A DNA stretch of 60,762 bases from Cupriavidus neocaledonicus (lineage in GTDB: Bacteria > Pseudomonadota > Gammaproteobacteria > Burkholderiales > Burkholderiaceae). Location: positions 1 through 60,762 of the forward strand of contig NZ_AQUR01000072.1 of NCBI RefSeq assembly GCF_000372525.1, written 5' to 3'. The notes beneath the pieces were generated by a model. The model did no database searches. It was not told the DNA's origin and was given only the letters and a program-made list of their open reading frames with translations. The position numbers and the translations under genes are program-made. This document shows, one piece after another, positions 45,221 through 53,187 of this stretch; within the stretch, counting starts at the first letter, position 1, and every line of letters starts with the position of its first letter.

Positions 45221-46051
45221 TCAGGACGGGTTCTTGAAGCGTGCTTGCAGTTCGGGCAGCAGGGGCTGCGGCGGCGTGATGCCGAGCCGCTTCTCCGTGG
45301 CGATGAGCCAGCCCGTGCGGTGCCATTCCTGGACGATCTTGTCCACTGCGGCGATGGTGTCGGTCTCGCCCTTGCGGGTCCAGACCACCGAAGGTGCCGG
45401 CAGGATTTCGGTCGGAATCGGCGCGGCGTAATCGGTCCAGTCGGCATTGCCGCGGACCAGCGGGTGGATCAGCGTTGCGTCGTGAACCGCGGCCACGCAC
45501 TGGCCGCCCCGCAGTGCCAGCAACGATTCGGCGGAGGTCTTGAAGCCACGTACCTGCGCGCCGTACTGCTCCTGCAGAGGCTTGACGTAGCTGCTGCCCT
45601 GCGACGCGCAGACGGTCTTGCCGCGCAGGTCTTCCCACCTGGCGATACCGCTGCGCTTTAACACCGCCGCCGTCCCGCCGACGCGGTAAAACGGCGTTGG
45701 CGCATAGCCCAGCAGCTCGCCGCGCTCGGGGTTGTATTCCATCGACGCAATCAGCAGGTCCACCTTGCCTTGTTGCAGGAACTGCACGCGATTGGAAGGC
45801 TGCACGGGAACCAGTTCGGCTTCCACGCCCAGACGCTTTGCCAGGTCACGGGCCAGGTCGGGATTCCAGCCAACGGGCTGTTGCGTGACGGGATCGATCG
45901 AGCCGAACAGGCTGCCGCCAACCAGCACGCCGATGGAGACCTTGCCGCGCTGCTTGATGCGATCCAGCGTGGCATCTGCCCAGGCGGCGTTGATGGAAAG
46001 GCAGGACAGTGCCGCGGCAGCGGCGATGCGGAGGAACGGGAGCGCGGGCAT
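45221..46051 (-). CDS. Polar amino-acid ABC transporter substrate-binding protein (copy 2)
   Basis: This 276-residue periplasmic receptor has a signal peptide ending NAAWA and is clearly paralogous to the protein at 39899-40744 (ATLDRIKQRGKVSIGVLVGGS, GWNPDLARDLAKRL, QGKVDLLIASMEYNPERGE). The two cysteines are conserved (GKTVCASQGSS and GGQCVAAVH) and may form a disulfide. It is the first gene of the leftward operon with two permeases, an ATPase, a thiol dioxygenase and a MetC-like lyase. A shared 15-nt element lies 55 bases upstream of its start. Confidence 0.92.
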   Translation of the reverse strand: MPALPFLRIAAAAALSCLSINAAWADATLDRIKQRGKVSIGVLVGGSLFGSIDPVTQQPVGWNPDLARDLAKRLGVEAELVPVQPSNRVQFLQQGKVDLLIASMEYNPERGELLGYAPTPFYRVGGTAAVLKRSGIARWEDLRGKTVCASQGSSYVKPLQEQYGAQVRGFKTSAESLLALRGGQCVAAVHDATLIHPLVRGNADWTDYAAPIPTEILPAPSVVWTRKGETDTIAAVDKIVQEWHRTGWLIATEKRLGITPPQPLLPELQARFKNPS

Positions 46052-46105
46052 GTCTGATCATAAGAACAAGGAGGAGACGATGCTATCGCTCCGCGCCGAA
46101 GCAAA

Positions 46106-46120
46106 CAAAGAAGGCTTTCG
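46106..46120 (-). promoter_or_regulatory. Shared sulfur-locus element, copy 2
   Basis: On the minus strand this reads CGAAAGCCTTCTTTG with ATA five bases before it, identical to 36558-36572. It lies 55 bases upstream of the ABC binding-protein start and probably marks the promoter of that operon. Confidence 0.5.
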
Positions 46121-46325
46121 GATATGGATATACAGGTCCCAAGCCATTCCATGGCGCATAGGCTCGTGCGCGCCGGCGCCGCCAGGACGCTTGGAAGTTG
46201 AAGCGGCCTTGCTCGTTGTCAGCAGGCCGGTCCCTCTGGAGCGAGAGCGCTGTTGCCTTTCAACTTACCTCACCTCACCATCGCCCCAGCAGGGCCGGAT
46301 CGGTCCGCGCCGCAAACATTCAGGT

Positions 46326-47090
46326 TCAGGTGCGCGTGATAGACACCCCGCCATCGGCCAGTGAGGCAGTGCCGGTGACGAACGACGAATCATCCGACGC
46401 CAGGTACAGCACCGAGCGGGCCAATTCTTCCGGCCACGCCACGCGCTTGAGCGCATGCAGGTTGGTGATAAAGGCCTGCGACTCCGATGTGTCATTCATG
46501 CTGCGATACATGTCCGTATCGACGGCGCCGGGCAGGATCGCATTGACGCGGATTCCCTGTGGCCCGAATTCGGCCGCCAGTGCCTGAGTCAGGCCGATCA
46601 GCCCGGACTTGCTCGCCGCGTAAGCCGCCACCCCCGGGAAGGCGACGGTATAGCCGACGAACGTCGACGTAAAGATCACCGAGCCGCCGCCATGTTTGAG
46701 CATCTGCGAGATCTGGTGCTTGGCGCCCAGGAACGAGCCTGTCAGGTTGATGGCGATGGTGTCGTTCCAGCCCTCGGCGGATACCGCGGTGCTGGGGCCG
46801 CCCTCGCCCAGCGTGCCTGCATTGTTGAAGGCGATGTCCAGCCGGCCGTAGCGCTCCACCGCCAACGCCACCAGTGCGCTGGCGTAAGCTTCGCTCCGCA
46901 CGTCGCCAGGCAGTGCCACTGCTTCGCCACCCGCTTCGCGGATTTGCGCTACCAGGCTGTCGAGTTCTGCCTGGCGGCGGGCGCCGACCACTACCTTGGC
47001 GCCCTCTGCGGCGAACAGCAGGGCGGTCGCGCGGCCGATGCCGGAGCTGGCGCCGGTAATGAGGGCAACCTTGTCAGACAAGCGTCCCAT
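46326..47090 (-). CDS. Short-chain dehydrogenase/reductase (classical SDR)
   Basis: This 254-residue classical SDR has the NAD(P) motif ITGASSGIGRATALLF, NNAG in the core (DIAFNNAGTLG), and the serine-tyrosine-lysine set around FTSTFVGYTVAFPGVAAYAASKSG. The arginine pair after the first strand (GARRQAEL) suggests NADP(H). It starts at ATG 47090 with GGAGATCC upstream. It is divergent from a LysR regulator that probably controls it. The oxidised alcohol or reduced ketone is unknown. Confidence 0.93.
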   Translation of the reverse strand: MGRLSDKVALITGASSGIGRATALLFAAEGAKVVVGARRQAELDSLVAQIREAGGEAVALPGDVRSEAYASALVALAVERYGRLDIAFNNAGTLGEGGPSTAVSAEGWNDTIAINLTGSFLGAKHQISQMLKHGGGSVIFTSTFVGYTVAFPGVAAYAASKSGLIGLTQALAAEFGPQGIRVNAILPGAVDTDMYRSMNDTSESQAFITNLHALKRVAWPEELARSVLYLASDDSSFVTGTASLADGGVSITRT

Positions 47091-47251
47091 GATGGATCTC
47101 CATTCAGGCGCCGGGCCAGGGTAAGGGCCGCAGCGCCATGTCAGTGTTGGGCAGCCAGGACATCCGGCTGCCTTGAGAATCCAGTATGGGCAAGGGCCTG
47201 AGTTCGCACTAGACTGCAATTCGGGGAACAACTTTCCGGATTTCCAGAACA

Positions 47252-48175
47252 ATGATCAAGCTCGAAGGCGTCGCGAGCTTTGCCGCCGTGCTCGAGGCAG
47301 GCTCGATTAGCGAGGCCGCCCGGCGCCTGAACCTCTCCAAGTCCGTCGTCAGCGAGCGCCTGGCCGAGCTCGAGAAAGCCGTGGGCGCAAACCTGCTGCG
47401 CCGGACCACGCGCCGCCTGACGCTGACTGAGGACGGCGCCGCTTTCGCGGAGCGCGCCAAGCGCATCCTGAACGAAGTGGAGGCAGCAGTCACCGACGTG
47501 GCCGAGCGGCGCGGCAGTCTCGCCGGGACGCTGCGCATTTCCGCGCCAGTCACGTTCGGCCGCATGCACCTGGGGCCGGCACTCTATCCCTTCGTGGCGC
47601 AGCACCCGGAATTGGAACTGACGCTGGATCTCGATGACCGCCGCGTCGACGCCGCCACTGACAGTTACGACGCCGTCGTTCGACACGGCCCGCTGGAGAG
47701 TTCACGGCTGGTGGCATGGCAATTGGCGCCCAGCCGTCGCCTGCTGGTGGCGTCGCCTGGCTATCTCGCGCAAATGGGCATCCCGGCCACCCTGGAAGAG
47801 CTGAAGCAGCACCGCGGCGTCTACTATGCCAATCGCGGCGCCGCCGACTGGCGCCTGCAAGGCCCCAGCGGCATTGAGATCGTCCGTGCCCACATCGCGC
47901 TGCGCGTCAACAACGGCGACATGATGCGTGACGCCGCCGAAGCCGGCGTAGGCATCGCGCTGCTGCCTACCTTTATCGTTGGCGAGGCCATCCGGCGCGG
48001 CGCGCTGGCCGTGATCGAGATCGGCTTTCACGCGGAGCAGGAAGCCATCTACATTGCCCATCCTGAAGGGCGGCGCGTGTCGGCGCGGTTGCGCGCCTTT
48101 GCGGAATGCGTGCGGGCGGCGATCGGGACTCCGCCGTATTGGGACGAGTGGGCAGCCAGCCCGGAGCAAGGCTAA
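47252..48175 (+). CDS. LysR-family transcriptional regulator
   Basis: This 307-residue LysR protein has the HTH ASFAAVLEAGSISEAARRLNLSKSVVSERLAELE and a full effector domain (LAGTLRISAPVTFGRMHLGP, then AAEAGVGIALLPTFIVGEAI), in the style of the DsdC/PtxR-like group that regulates adjacent dehydrogenases. It is divergent from the SDR gene across 161 bases, which marks that gene as the likely target. It is convergent with the MocR gene downstream. Confidence 0.93.
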   Translation: MIKLEGVASFAAVLEAGSISEAARRLNLSKSVVSERLAELEKAVGANLLRRTTRRLTLTEDGAAFAERAKRILNEVEAAVTDVAERRGSLAGTLRISAPVTFGRMHLGPALYPFVAQHPELELTLDLDDRRVDAATDSYDAVVRHGPLESSRLVAWQLAPSRRLLVASPGYLAQMGIPATLEELKQHRGVYYANRGAADWRLQGPSGIEIVRAHIALRVNNGDMMRDAAEAGVGIALLPTFIVGEAIRRGALAVIEIGFHAEQEAIYIAHPEGRRVSARLRAFAECVRAAIGTPPYWDEWAASPEQG

Positions 48176-48261
48176 GGTCGAGCGACTGCATACCCCCCCT
48201 TACTGCACTTCACGGTCGGCGCTGGCAGGACTGCGCGAGTATGCGCGAGACATAGCCTGGA

Positions 48262-49653
48262 CTACAGCATGGCCGAATGCAGATGGTGCGGATCGTCAAG
48301 CGTATCGGCGACAATCTGCAGCGACTCCTCGATTTCGTCCCGGTCGCCGGGTCCGCCAAGGCAAAGCCGGATCGCATCGGGCGGGTTGCCATCCGTCGAG
48401 AAGGCCGCGCTCGACACCGCGCCAATGCCGCGTGAACGCAGGTGCAAGGCCAGTTCAGACGGGCGCCAGGCATTGCCGGCGCCCAGATGCAGCCAGAGAT
48501 GGAAACCCTCCGGATCGGCGGCGTACGGGCGGCCGGCCAGCACGCGCGTGGCGATGGCCTGGCGTGCGGCATTTTCCTGCCGGACCGCGGCAAGCATCTC
48601 GTCGGCGGTGCCGTCCTGGATCCAGGCCGTGGCCAGCAAATTGGTGAACGGGCTGGCCATCACGGTGGTGGCGCGCAACGTGCCTGCCAGGCGCTGGCTT
48701 TGCCGGGCTGAGGGCGCGTGGACGAACGCCGTGCGCAAGCCGGCGCCGAAGCATTTCGACAGGCCGGTCATGTAGTAGGTCAGTTCCGGCGCCAGCGCGG
48801 CAAAGGTGTCCGGGGTGCGCCGGGGCAGCATGCCATAGGCATCGTCCTCGATGATCGGCACGTTATACCGCAGCGCGATATCGGCGAGGATCTCGCGGCG
48901 ACTCTGGGGCATCGTGCGCGTGCTCGGGTTCTGGATGGTGGGGTTGCAATAAAGCGCTGCAGGCTTGTGCGCCTTGCAGAAGTTCTCGAAGGCGCTGCCG
49001 ATCATGCCATCCTCGTCGGCTGGCAGTGCCTGCAGCTGGACCCCGAGTTGCGCAGCAATCGCCTTGATCCCGGGATAGGCCAGTGGCTCAACGCATAGCG
49101 TCTGTCCGCCGCGCGCCAGTTGCGACAGCAGGGCAACGAGCGCGCTGTGGATGCCCGGGCAGATGAGCAGCGTTTCGCTGGCTGCCGCCGGCACCAGCCG
49201 GCGCAGCCAGCCCGTCACGGCCGCACGGTCTGCCGGCGTGCCGCCGAAATCCTGGTAGCGCAGCAGCGTATACGGCTCCGTCCCGGCGAGCAGTGCCGCC
49301 GACGATTCGCGCAGCCGCGTCGCCAGCGCAGGTGGCTCCGGCGGCATGTTCATCGTCATTTCGGCACTGGTGCCGGCGCGCAGCGGCACAGCCGGCGCCC
49401 GGCCGCGCACATAGGTGCCGCTGCCGGCCTTGGCATCGATCAGCCCGCGCTTGCGCGCCTCGCCGTAGGCGCGCGCGACGGTGGTGTAGTTCAGGGCCAG
49501 CGCCTCGGCCAGGTCGCGCAAGCCGGGCAGGCGGTCGCGCGCCTGCAGGCGCCCGTCGGCCAGCGCCTCCTCGATCAGGTCAGGAATGGTCAGATAGGCG
49601 GGCTTGGGGCTGTCTGCAATGCGCTTTGCCCAATGACTGGTCAGGCCGGACAA
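48262..49653 (-). CDS. MocR-family transcriptional regulator (GntR-HTH plus aminotransferase fold)
   Basis: This 463-residue regulator combines a GntR winged helix (YLTIPDLIEEALADGRL, LNYTTVARAYGEARKRGLI) with a class I aminotransferase fold. The PLP region is VPIIEDDAYGMLPRR, and the Schiff-base lysine is in TGLSKCFGAGLR. The TTG at 49651-49653 is chosen as start because GGAGA stands about 5 bases upstream. Longer frames to 49728 have no ribosome site. It is divergent from the Nit1C operon, and its upstream region contains a three-copy ATGGTGCG repeat pattern typical of MocR operators. It probably regulates itself and perhaps the Nit1C genes. Confidence 0.92.
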   Translation of the reverse strand: MSGLTSHWAKRIADSPKPAYLTIPDLIEEALADGRLQARDRLPGLRDLAEALALNYTTVARAYGEARKRGLIDAKAGSGTYVRGRAPAVPLRAGTSAEMTMNMPPEPPALATRLRESSAALLAGTEPYTLLRYQDFGGTPADRAAVTGWLRRLVPAAASETLLICPGIHSALVALLSQLARGGQTLCVEPLAYPGIKAIAAQLGVQLQALPADEDGMIGSAFENFCKAHKPAALYCNPTIQNPSTRTMPQSRREILADIALRYNVPIIEDDAYGMLPRRTPDTFAALAPELTYYMTGLSKCFGAGLRTAFVHAPSARQSQRLAGTLRATTVMASPFTNLLATAWIQDGTADEMLAAVRQENAARQAIATRVLAGRPYAADPEGFHLWLHLGAGNAWRPSELALHLRSRGIGAVSSAAFSTDGNPPDAIRLCLGGPGDRDEIEESLQIVADTLDDPHHLHSAML

Positions 49654-49703
49654 GATTCTCTCCAAACGGTGTCGCGCCGTCGCGGCGCCGGGCGAGTGAA
49701 TGC

Positions 49704-49772
49704 ATGGTGCGTGCCAGTTTGATTGCATCTGAATGGCTGCATGATGGTGCGCGGGCCGTCTGGCCGCACCAT
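49704..49772. promoter_or_regulatory. ATGGTGCG direct and inverted repeats, candidate MocR operator
   Basis: ATGGTGCG occurs at 49704-49711 and 49744-49751 in the same direction and inverted (CGCACCAT) at 49765-49772. Two direct repeats plus one inverted repeat next to the gene is the arrangement described for MocR regulators such as PdxR. The centre-to-centre spacing of 40 bp equals about four DNA turns. Confidence 0.5.
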
Positions 49773-49867
49773 CCGAATGCGGTGGTTAGCAGCGCGCGAC
49801 TTGATTCTGGTGCAAGCGTCAGGCGCCCTTCGCGTTGCGATCAAGCCATGCCGGTCATGCGGTCCAT

Positions 49868-49921
49868 CCGATCAATGATGCGATCGATCGCACGGAGGCT
49901 GCCTGATCGGGCATTGATCGG
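49868..49921. promoter_or_regulatory. Nested inverted repeats upstream of the sigma-54 promoter
   Basis: CCGATCAATG (49868-49877) and CATTGATCGG (49912-49921) are perfect 10-bp inverted arms. Between them is a 14-bp perfect palindrome TGCGATCGATCGCA (49879-49892). They end 18 bases before the -24 element and could bind an activator or another regulator of the Nit1C operon. Confidence 0.45.
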
Positions 49922-49939
49922 AGGGGTGAATCCGGTGGA

Positions 49940-49955
49940 TGGCATATCGGTTGCA
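49940..49955 (+). promoter_or_regulatory. Sigma-54 (RpoN) -24/-12 promoter
   Basis: TGGCATATCGGTTGCA matches the consensus TGGCAY-R-N4-TTGCA with exactly ten bases between the invariant GG (49941-49942) and GC (49953-49954). Transcription would start near 49966, giving an 80-base leader before the first Nit1C gene. A nitrogen-control promoter fits a cluster described as nitrogen-starvation responsive. Confidence 0.75.
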
Positions 49956-50044
49956 CAAGCTGGACCGTCGGCGACAGCGCCGGCCCCGGGGTGGCGGATT
50001 GCGCCGCACCGGCTCGTCCGAACCGCAACCCACTGGAGTACAGC

Positions 50045-50527
50045 ATGCCCGCAGTCAACAAACCTGCCCATCAGGATGGCGATTTCCTGGTCGATTTCGA
50101 AGAAAAGGTGTTCGAGGACGTCAAGGCGGAACCCGGGGAGAAGGCGCTGGTGACCTTTCATACCGTGGCCTTCGAGGGATCGATCGGCTTCGTCAATCTG
50201 CTGCAGGCCACGCGGCTGCAGCGCAAGGGGTTTGACACCAGCATCCTGCTGTACGGCCCGGGCGTCACCCTTGGCCTGCAGCGCGGCTTTCCGCGCCTGG
50301 GCGATGAAGCCTTTGCCGGCCACCTGAACTTCAACAAGCAGCTGCGCAAGTTCATGGACGAGGGCGGCAAGGTCTATGCCTGCCGCTTCGCACTGCAGGC
50401 TCTCTACGGCCATGGCGAAGCGTCGCTCATCGAGGGCATCCGCCCGATCAATCCGCTCGACGTGCTGGACCTGAAGCTGCTCCACCGCAAGGAGAACGCA
50501 TTGATCATCGACACCTGGACCGTCTGA
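50045..50527 (+). CDS. MSMEG_0572/Sll0783-family nitrogen-starvation response protein
   Basis: This 160-residue protein matches the conserved first member of the Nit1C cluster (Sll0783 in Synechocystis, MSMEG_0572 in mycobacteria). Characteristic segments are [45 protein letters not shown] and the terminal [15 protein letters not shown]. The fold resembles DsrE-like proteins, but the biochemical role is unknown. The ATG at 50045 has GGAG 6 bases upstream. It is the first gene after the sigma-54 promoter and precedes the nitrilase by 20 bases. Confidence 0.93.
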   Translation: MPAVNKPAHQDGDFLVDFEEKVFEDVKAEPGEKALVTFHTVAFEGSIGFVNLLQATRLQRKGFDTSILLYGPGVTLGLQRGFPRLGDEAFAGHLNFNKQLRKFMDEGGKVYACRFALQALYGHGEASLIEGIRPINPLDVLDLKLLHRKENALIIDTWTV

Positions 50528-50547
50528 TCCAGCGCAGGGGTATCGCC

Positions 50548-51564
50548 ATGTCACAGAAACGCATTGTCCGCGCCGCGGCGGTCCAGATCTCGCCGGACCT
50601 GGAAAGCGGCGAGGGAACCCTGGCGAGGGTGCTCGAAGCCATCGACAAGGCCGCGCGCGAGGGCGTGCAGCTGATCGTCTTCCCGGAGACTTTCGTGCCG
50701 TACTACCCGTACTTCTCGTTCGTGCGTCCGCCGGTGCAATCCGGAAGCGATCATCTGCGCCTGTACGAGCAGGCCGTGACGATACCCGGCCCCGTGACCC
50801 TGGCCGTCGCCGAACAGGCGCGGCAGCACGGCATGGTGGTCGTGCTCGGCGTCAACGAGCGCGACCACGGCAGCCTGTACAACACGCAGCTGATCTTCGA
50901 TACCGAGGGGCGGCTTGCCGTCAAGCGGCGCAAGCTGACGCCGACCTTCCATGAACGCATGATCTGGGGGCAGGGCGATGCGGCGGGCCTCAAGGTGGCG
51001 CAGACCGCCATCGGGCGTGTCGGCGCGCTCGCGTGCTGGGAGCACTACAACCCGCTCGCGCGCTACGCGCTGATGACCCAGCATGAAGAAATCCATTGCA
51101 GCCAGTTTCCCGGCTCGCTGGTCGGACCCATCTTCGCCGATCAGATCGAGGCAACGATCCGCCATCACGCGCTGGAGGCCGGCTGCTTCGTGGTCAATGC
51201 GACGGGCTGGCTTACCGATGCTCAAATCGCCTCGGTGACGGCCGATCCCGCGCTGCAAAAGGCGCTGCGCGGCGGCTGCAACACGGCGATCGTCTCGCCG
51301 GAGGGGCAGCACCTCGCGCCACCGCTGCGCGAAGGCGAAGGGATGGTGATCGCCGACCTCGACATGGGCCTCATCACCAAGCGCAAACGCATGATGGACT
51401 CGGTTGGCCACTATGCGCGCCCCGAACTGCTCAGCCTCGCCATCAACGACCGGCCGGCGACCACGGTGTCGGCCATGGGCGAATTTCCTCTTCCCACTTA
51501 TCGGAGCCCCGATCATGCAAGCGAGCGAGACGATGTCGGCCTCGAGCCGGCAGTTGATGACTGA
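50548..51564 (+). CDS. nit1: Nitrilase, Sll0784 type (Nit1)
   Basis: This 338-residue nitrilase converts organic nitriles to acids and ammonia. The catalytic triad is visible as E47 ([15 protein letters not shown]), K129 ([12 protein letters not shown]) and C163 ([13 protein letters not shown]), with HER and WEHYNP matching the aliphatic nitrilase branch exemplified by Nit6803. It is the second gene of the Nit1C cluster, which has been linked in the literature to growth on cyanide as nitrogen source. The last 50 bases overlap the radical SAM gene in another frame. The physiological nitrile is not established. Confidence 0.95.
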   Translation: MSQKRIVRAAAVQISPDLESGEGTLARVLEAIDKAAREGVQLIVFPETFVPYYPYFSFVRPPVQSGSDHLRLYEQAVTIPGPVTLAVAEQARQHGMVVVLGVNERDHGSLYNTQLIFDTEGRLAVKRRKLTPTFHERMIWGQGDAAGLKVAQTAIGRVGALACWEHYNPLARYALMTQHEEIHCSQFPGSLVGPIFADQIEATIRHHALEAGCFVVNATGWLTDAQIASVTADPALQKALRGGCNTAIVSPEGQHLAPPLREGEGMVIADLDMGLITKRKRMMDSVGHYARPELLSLAINDRPATTVSAMGEFPLPTYRSPDHASERDDVGLEPAVDD

Positions 51565-52636
51565 GCTGCAGTCCGTCGGACTGCGGCTGGAGGATCCGCG
51601 CGCGGGGGCCCAGAGCCGTCGCGGCGGCGCGGGGCCGTCCGACCACAAGGCGGTGACCATCGATGGCGTGACCATCATGGTGCCCGTGCACACCAGTACG
51701 GCGTGGAATTCGCCTTTCGTCGCCTCGGCGCCGGACGGCAGCGGCCGCAGCGCGCTCAAGCGCGGCGCCATTCCGATCGCCGACATCAGCTTCCCGAAAG
51801 CGCCGCGCTTCTACGGCCTGCAGACGCTGGATGGCATTCCCTATGCGCAGATCGCGACGCTGCATGGCGCCGATGTGCTGGCGACGACCGTGCTGCAGAC
51901 CTGCATCCGCTACGAGAGCCGGCGCAAGACCTGCAAGTTCTGCGCGATCGGACAGTCGCTGGCGGCCGGCCGCACCATCGCCAGGAAGACTCCGGAGCAA
52001 CTTGCCGAGGTCGCGCGCGCGGCGGTGCTGCTCGATCATGTCAAGCACATGGTGCTCACGACCGGCACGCCCCCGACGCCCGATCGCGGGGCCAGCATTC
52101 TATGCGACAGTGCGTTTGCGATCCGTGCGGCGGTCGACCTGCCGATCCAGGGACAGTGCGAGCCACCCGATGACGACCGCTGGTTTGCGCGCATGCGCGC
52201 CGCGGGGATCGACAGCCTTGGCATGCATCTCGAGGTGGTCACGCCTGCCGTGCGCGAACGGATGATGCCCGGCAAGGCATCCGTGCCGCTGTCGCGCTAT
52301 ATGGGTGCGTTCGAGGCTGCCGTGGGCGTGTTCGGCCGCGGACAGGTGAGCACCTATATCCTCGCCGGGCTTGGCGACACGGCCGAGTCGATTCTCGCCA
52401 TCTCGCGCCGGCTGGTGGACATGGGCGTGTATCCGTTCGTGGTGCCGTTCGTGCCGATCTCCGGGACCCCGCTGGAAGATCACCCCGCACCGACGCCGGC
52501 GTTCATGCGAGAGATCCTGGCGCCGCTGGGCGCCATGGTAGCGGCGGCCGGCATGCGCTCGGCCGACATCAAGGCCGGCTGCGGCAAGTGCGGGGCGTGC
52601 TCGTCGCTGTCCGCGTACGAAGGGGTGCCGTCATGA
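51515..52636 (+). CDS. Radical SAM protein, MSMEG_0568/Sll0785 family
   Basis: This 373-residue radical SAM enzyme belongs to the Nit1C cluster. The SAM-cluster cysteines are C130, C140 and C143 ([15 protein letters not shown]), an unusual CX9CX2C spacing instead of the classic CX3CX2C. A second cysteine group near the C-terminus (C356, C359, C362 in GCGKCGAC) may bind another cluster. The middle resembles the biotin-synthase/lipoyl-synthase barrel ([24 protein letters not shown]). It starts at ATG 51515 with CGGAG upstream, overlapping the nitrilase by 50 bases. The substrate is unknown. Confidence 0.92.
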   Translation: MQASETMSASSRQLMTELQSVGLRLEDPRAGAQSRRGGAGPSDHKAVTIDGVTIMVPVHTSTAWNSPFVASAPDGSGRSALKRGAIPIADISFPKAPRFYGLQTLDGIPYAQIATLHGADVLATTVLQTCIRYESRRKTCKFCAIGQSLAAGRTIARKTPEQLAEVARAAVLLDHVKHMVLTTGTPPTPDRGASILCDSAFAIRAAVDLPIQGQCEPPDDDRWFARMRAAGIDSLGMHLEVVTPAVRERMMPGKASVPLSRYMGAFEAAVGVFGRGQVSTYILAGLGDTAESILAISRRLVDMGVYPFVVPFVPISGTPLEDHPAPTPAFMREILAPLGAMVAAAGMRSADIKAGCGKCGACSSLSAYEGVPS

Positions 52637-53187
52637 GCCGCGATCTTTGCGTCGAGGTCCCGGCGATCCCGGTGTACCGGATCCGCTGGGCGGATACGCG
52701 CCGCGAACTGGATGCGGCCTATGGGCTGCGCCGCGCCGTGTTCTGCGAAGAGCAGCAGCTTTTTGCCGGTGACGACCGTGATGCCATCGACGACGTGGCG
52801 CAGTTGCTGGTGGCGCTCAGGACCGATCCGGACCTGCCGGCCGAGCCAGGCGAGGTTGTCGGCACGGTGCGTATCCACGAAAGCGAGCCCGGCGTCTGGT
52901 ATGGCTCGCGCCTGGCGGTGGCGGCGCCGTACCGCCGCCAGGGGCGCATCGGCGCGACCCTCATCCGCCTCGCCGTGAGCAGCGCCCATGCGCTAGGCTG
53001 CCGGCGTTTCCTGGCCCATGTGCAGACCCAGAACGTGCCGCTGTTCCGCCGCCTGCACTGGGCCACGCTGCAGGAGGAGGTGCTGCTGGGCCGGTCCCAT
53101 CACCTGATGGAGGCAGACCTGAATCACTATCCGCCTTGCCACACGCCTCTGTCCGGACTGGTCATCGAGGAGAGGAGGGCGCCATGA
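52633..53187 (+). CDS. GNAT acetyltransferase, MSMEG_0567/Sll0786 family
   Basis: This 184-residue GNAT-fold protein of the Nit1C cluster has the N-terminal stretch AYGLRRAVFCEEQQLFAGDDRDAID, the acyl-CoA strand and loop RLAVAAPYRRQGRIGATLIRLAV, and FLAHVQTQNVPLFRRLHW. In mycobacteria this domain is fused to the AIR-synthase-like domain encoded by the next gene. It overlaps both neighbours by ATGA, indicating tight coupling. Acceptor substrate unknown. Confidence 0.92.
   Translation: MSRDLCVEVPAIPVYRIRWADTRRELDAAYGLRRAVFCEEQQLFAGDDRDAIDDVAQLLVALRTDPDLPAEPGEVVGTVRIHESEPGVWYGSRLAVAAPYRRQGRIGATLIRLAVSSAHALGCRRFLAHVQTQNVPLFRRLHWATLQEEVLLGRSHHLMEADLNHYPPCHTPLSGLVIEERRAP

Noticed and set aside
49868..49892. 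Chromosome-partition or replication site suggested by GATC-rich palindrome
   Set aside because: A single copy in a promoter region with no repeats of DnaA or parS type nearby; regulatory function is the simpler reading.
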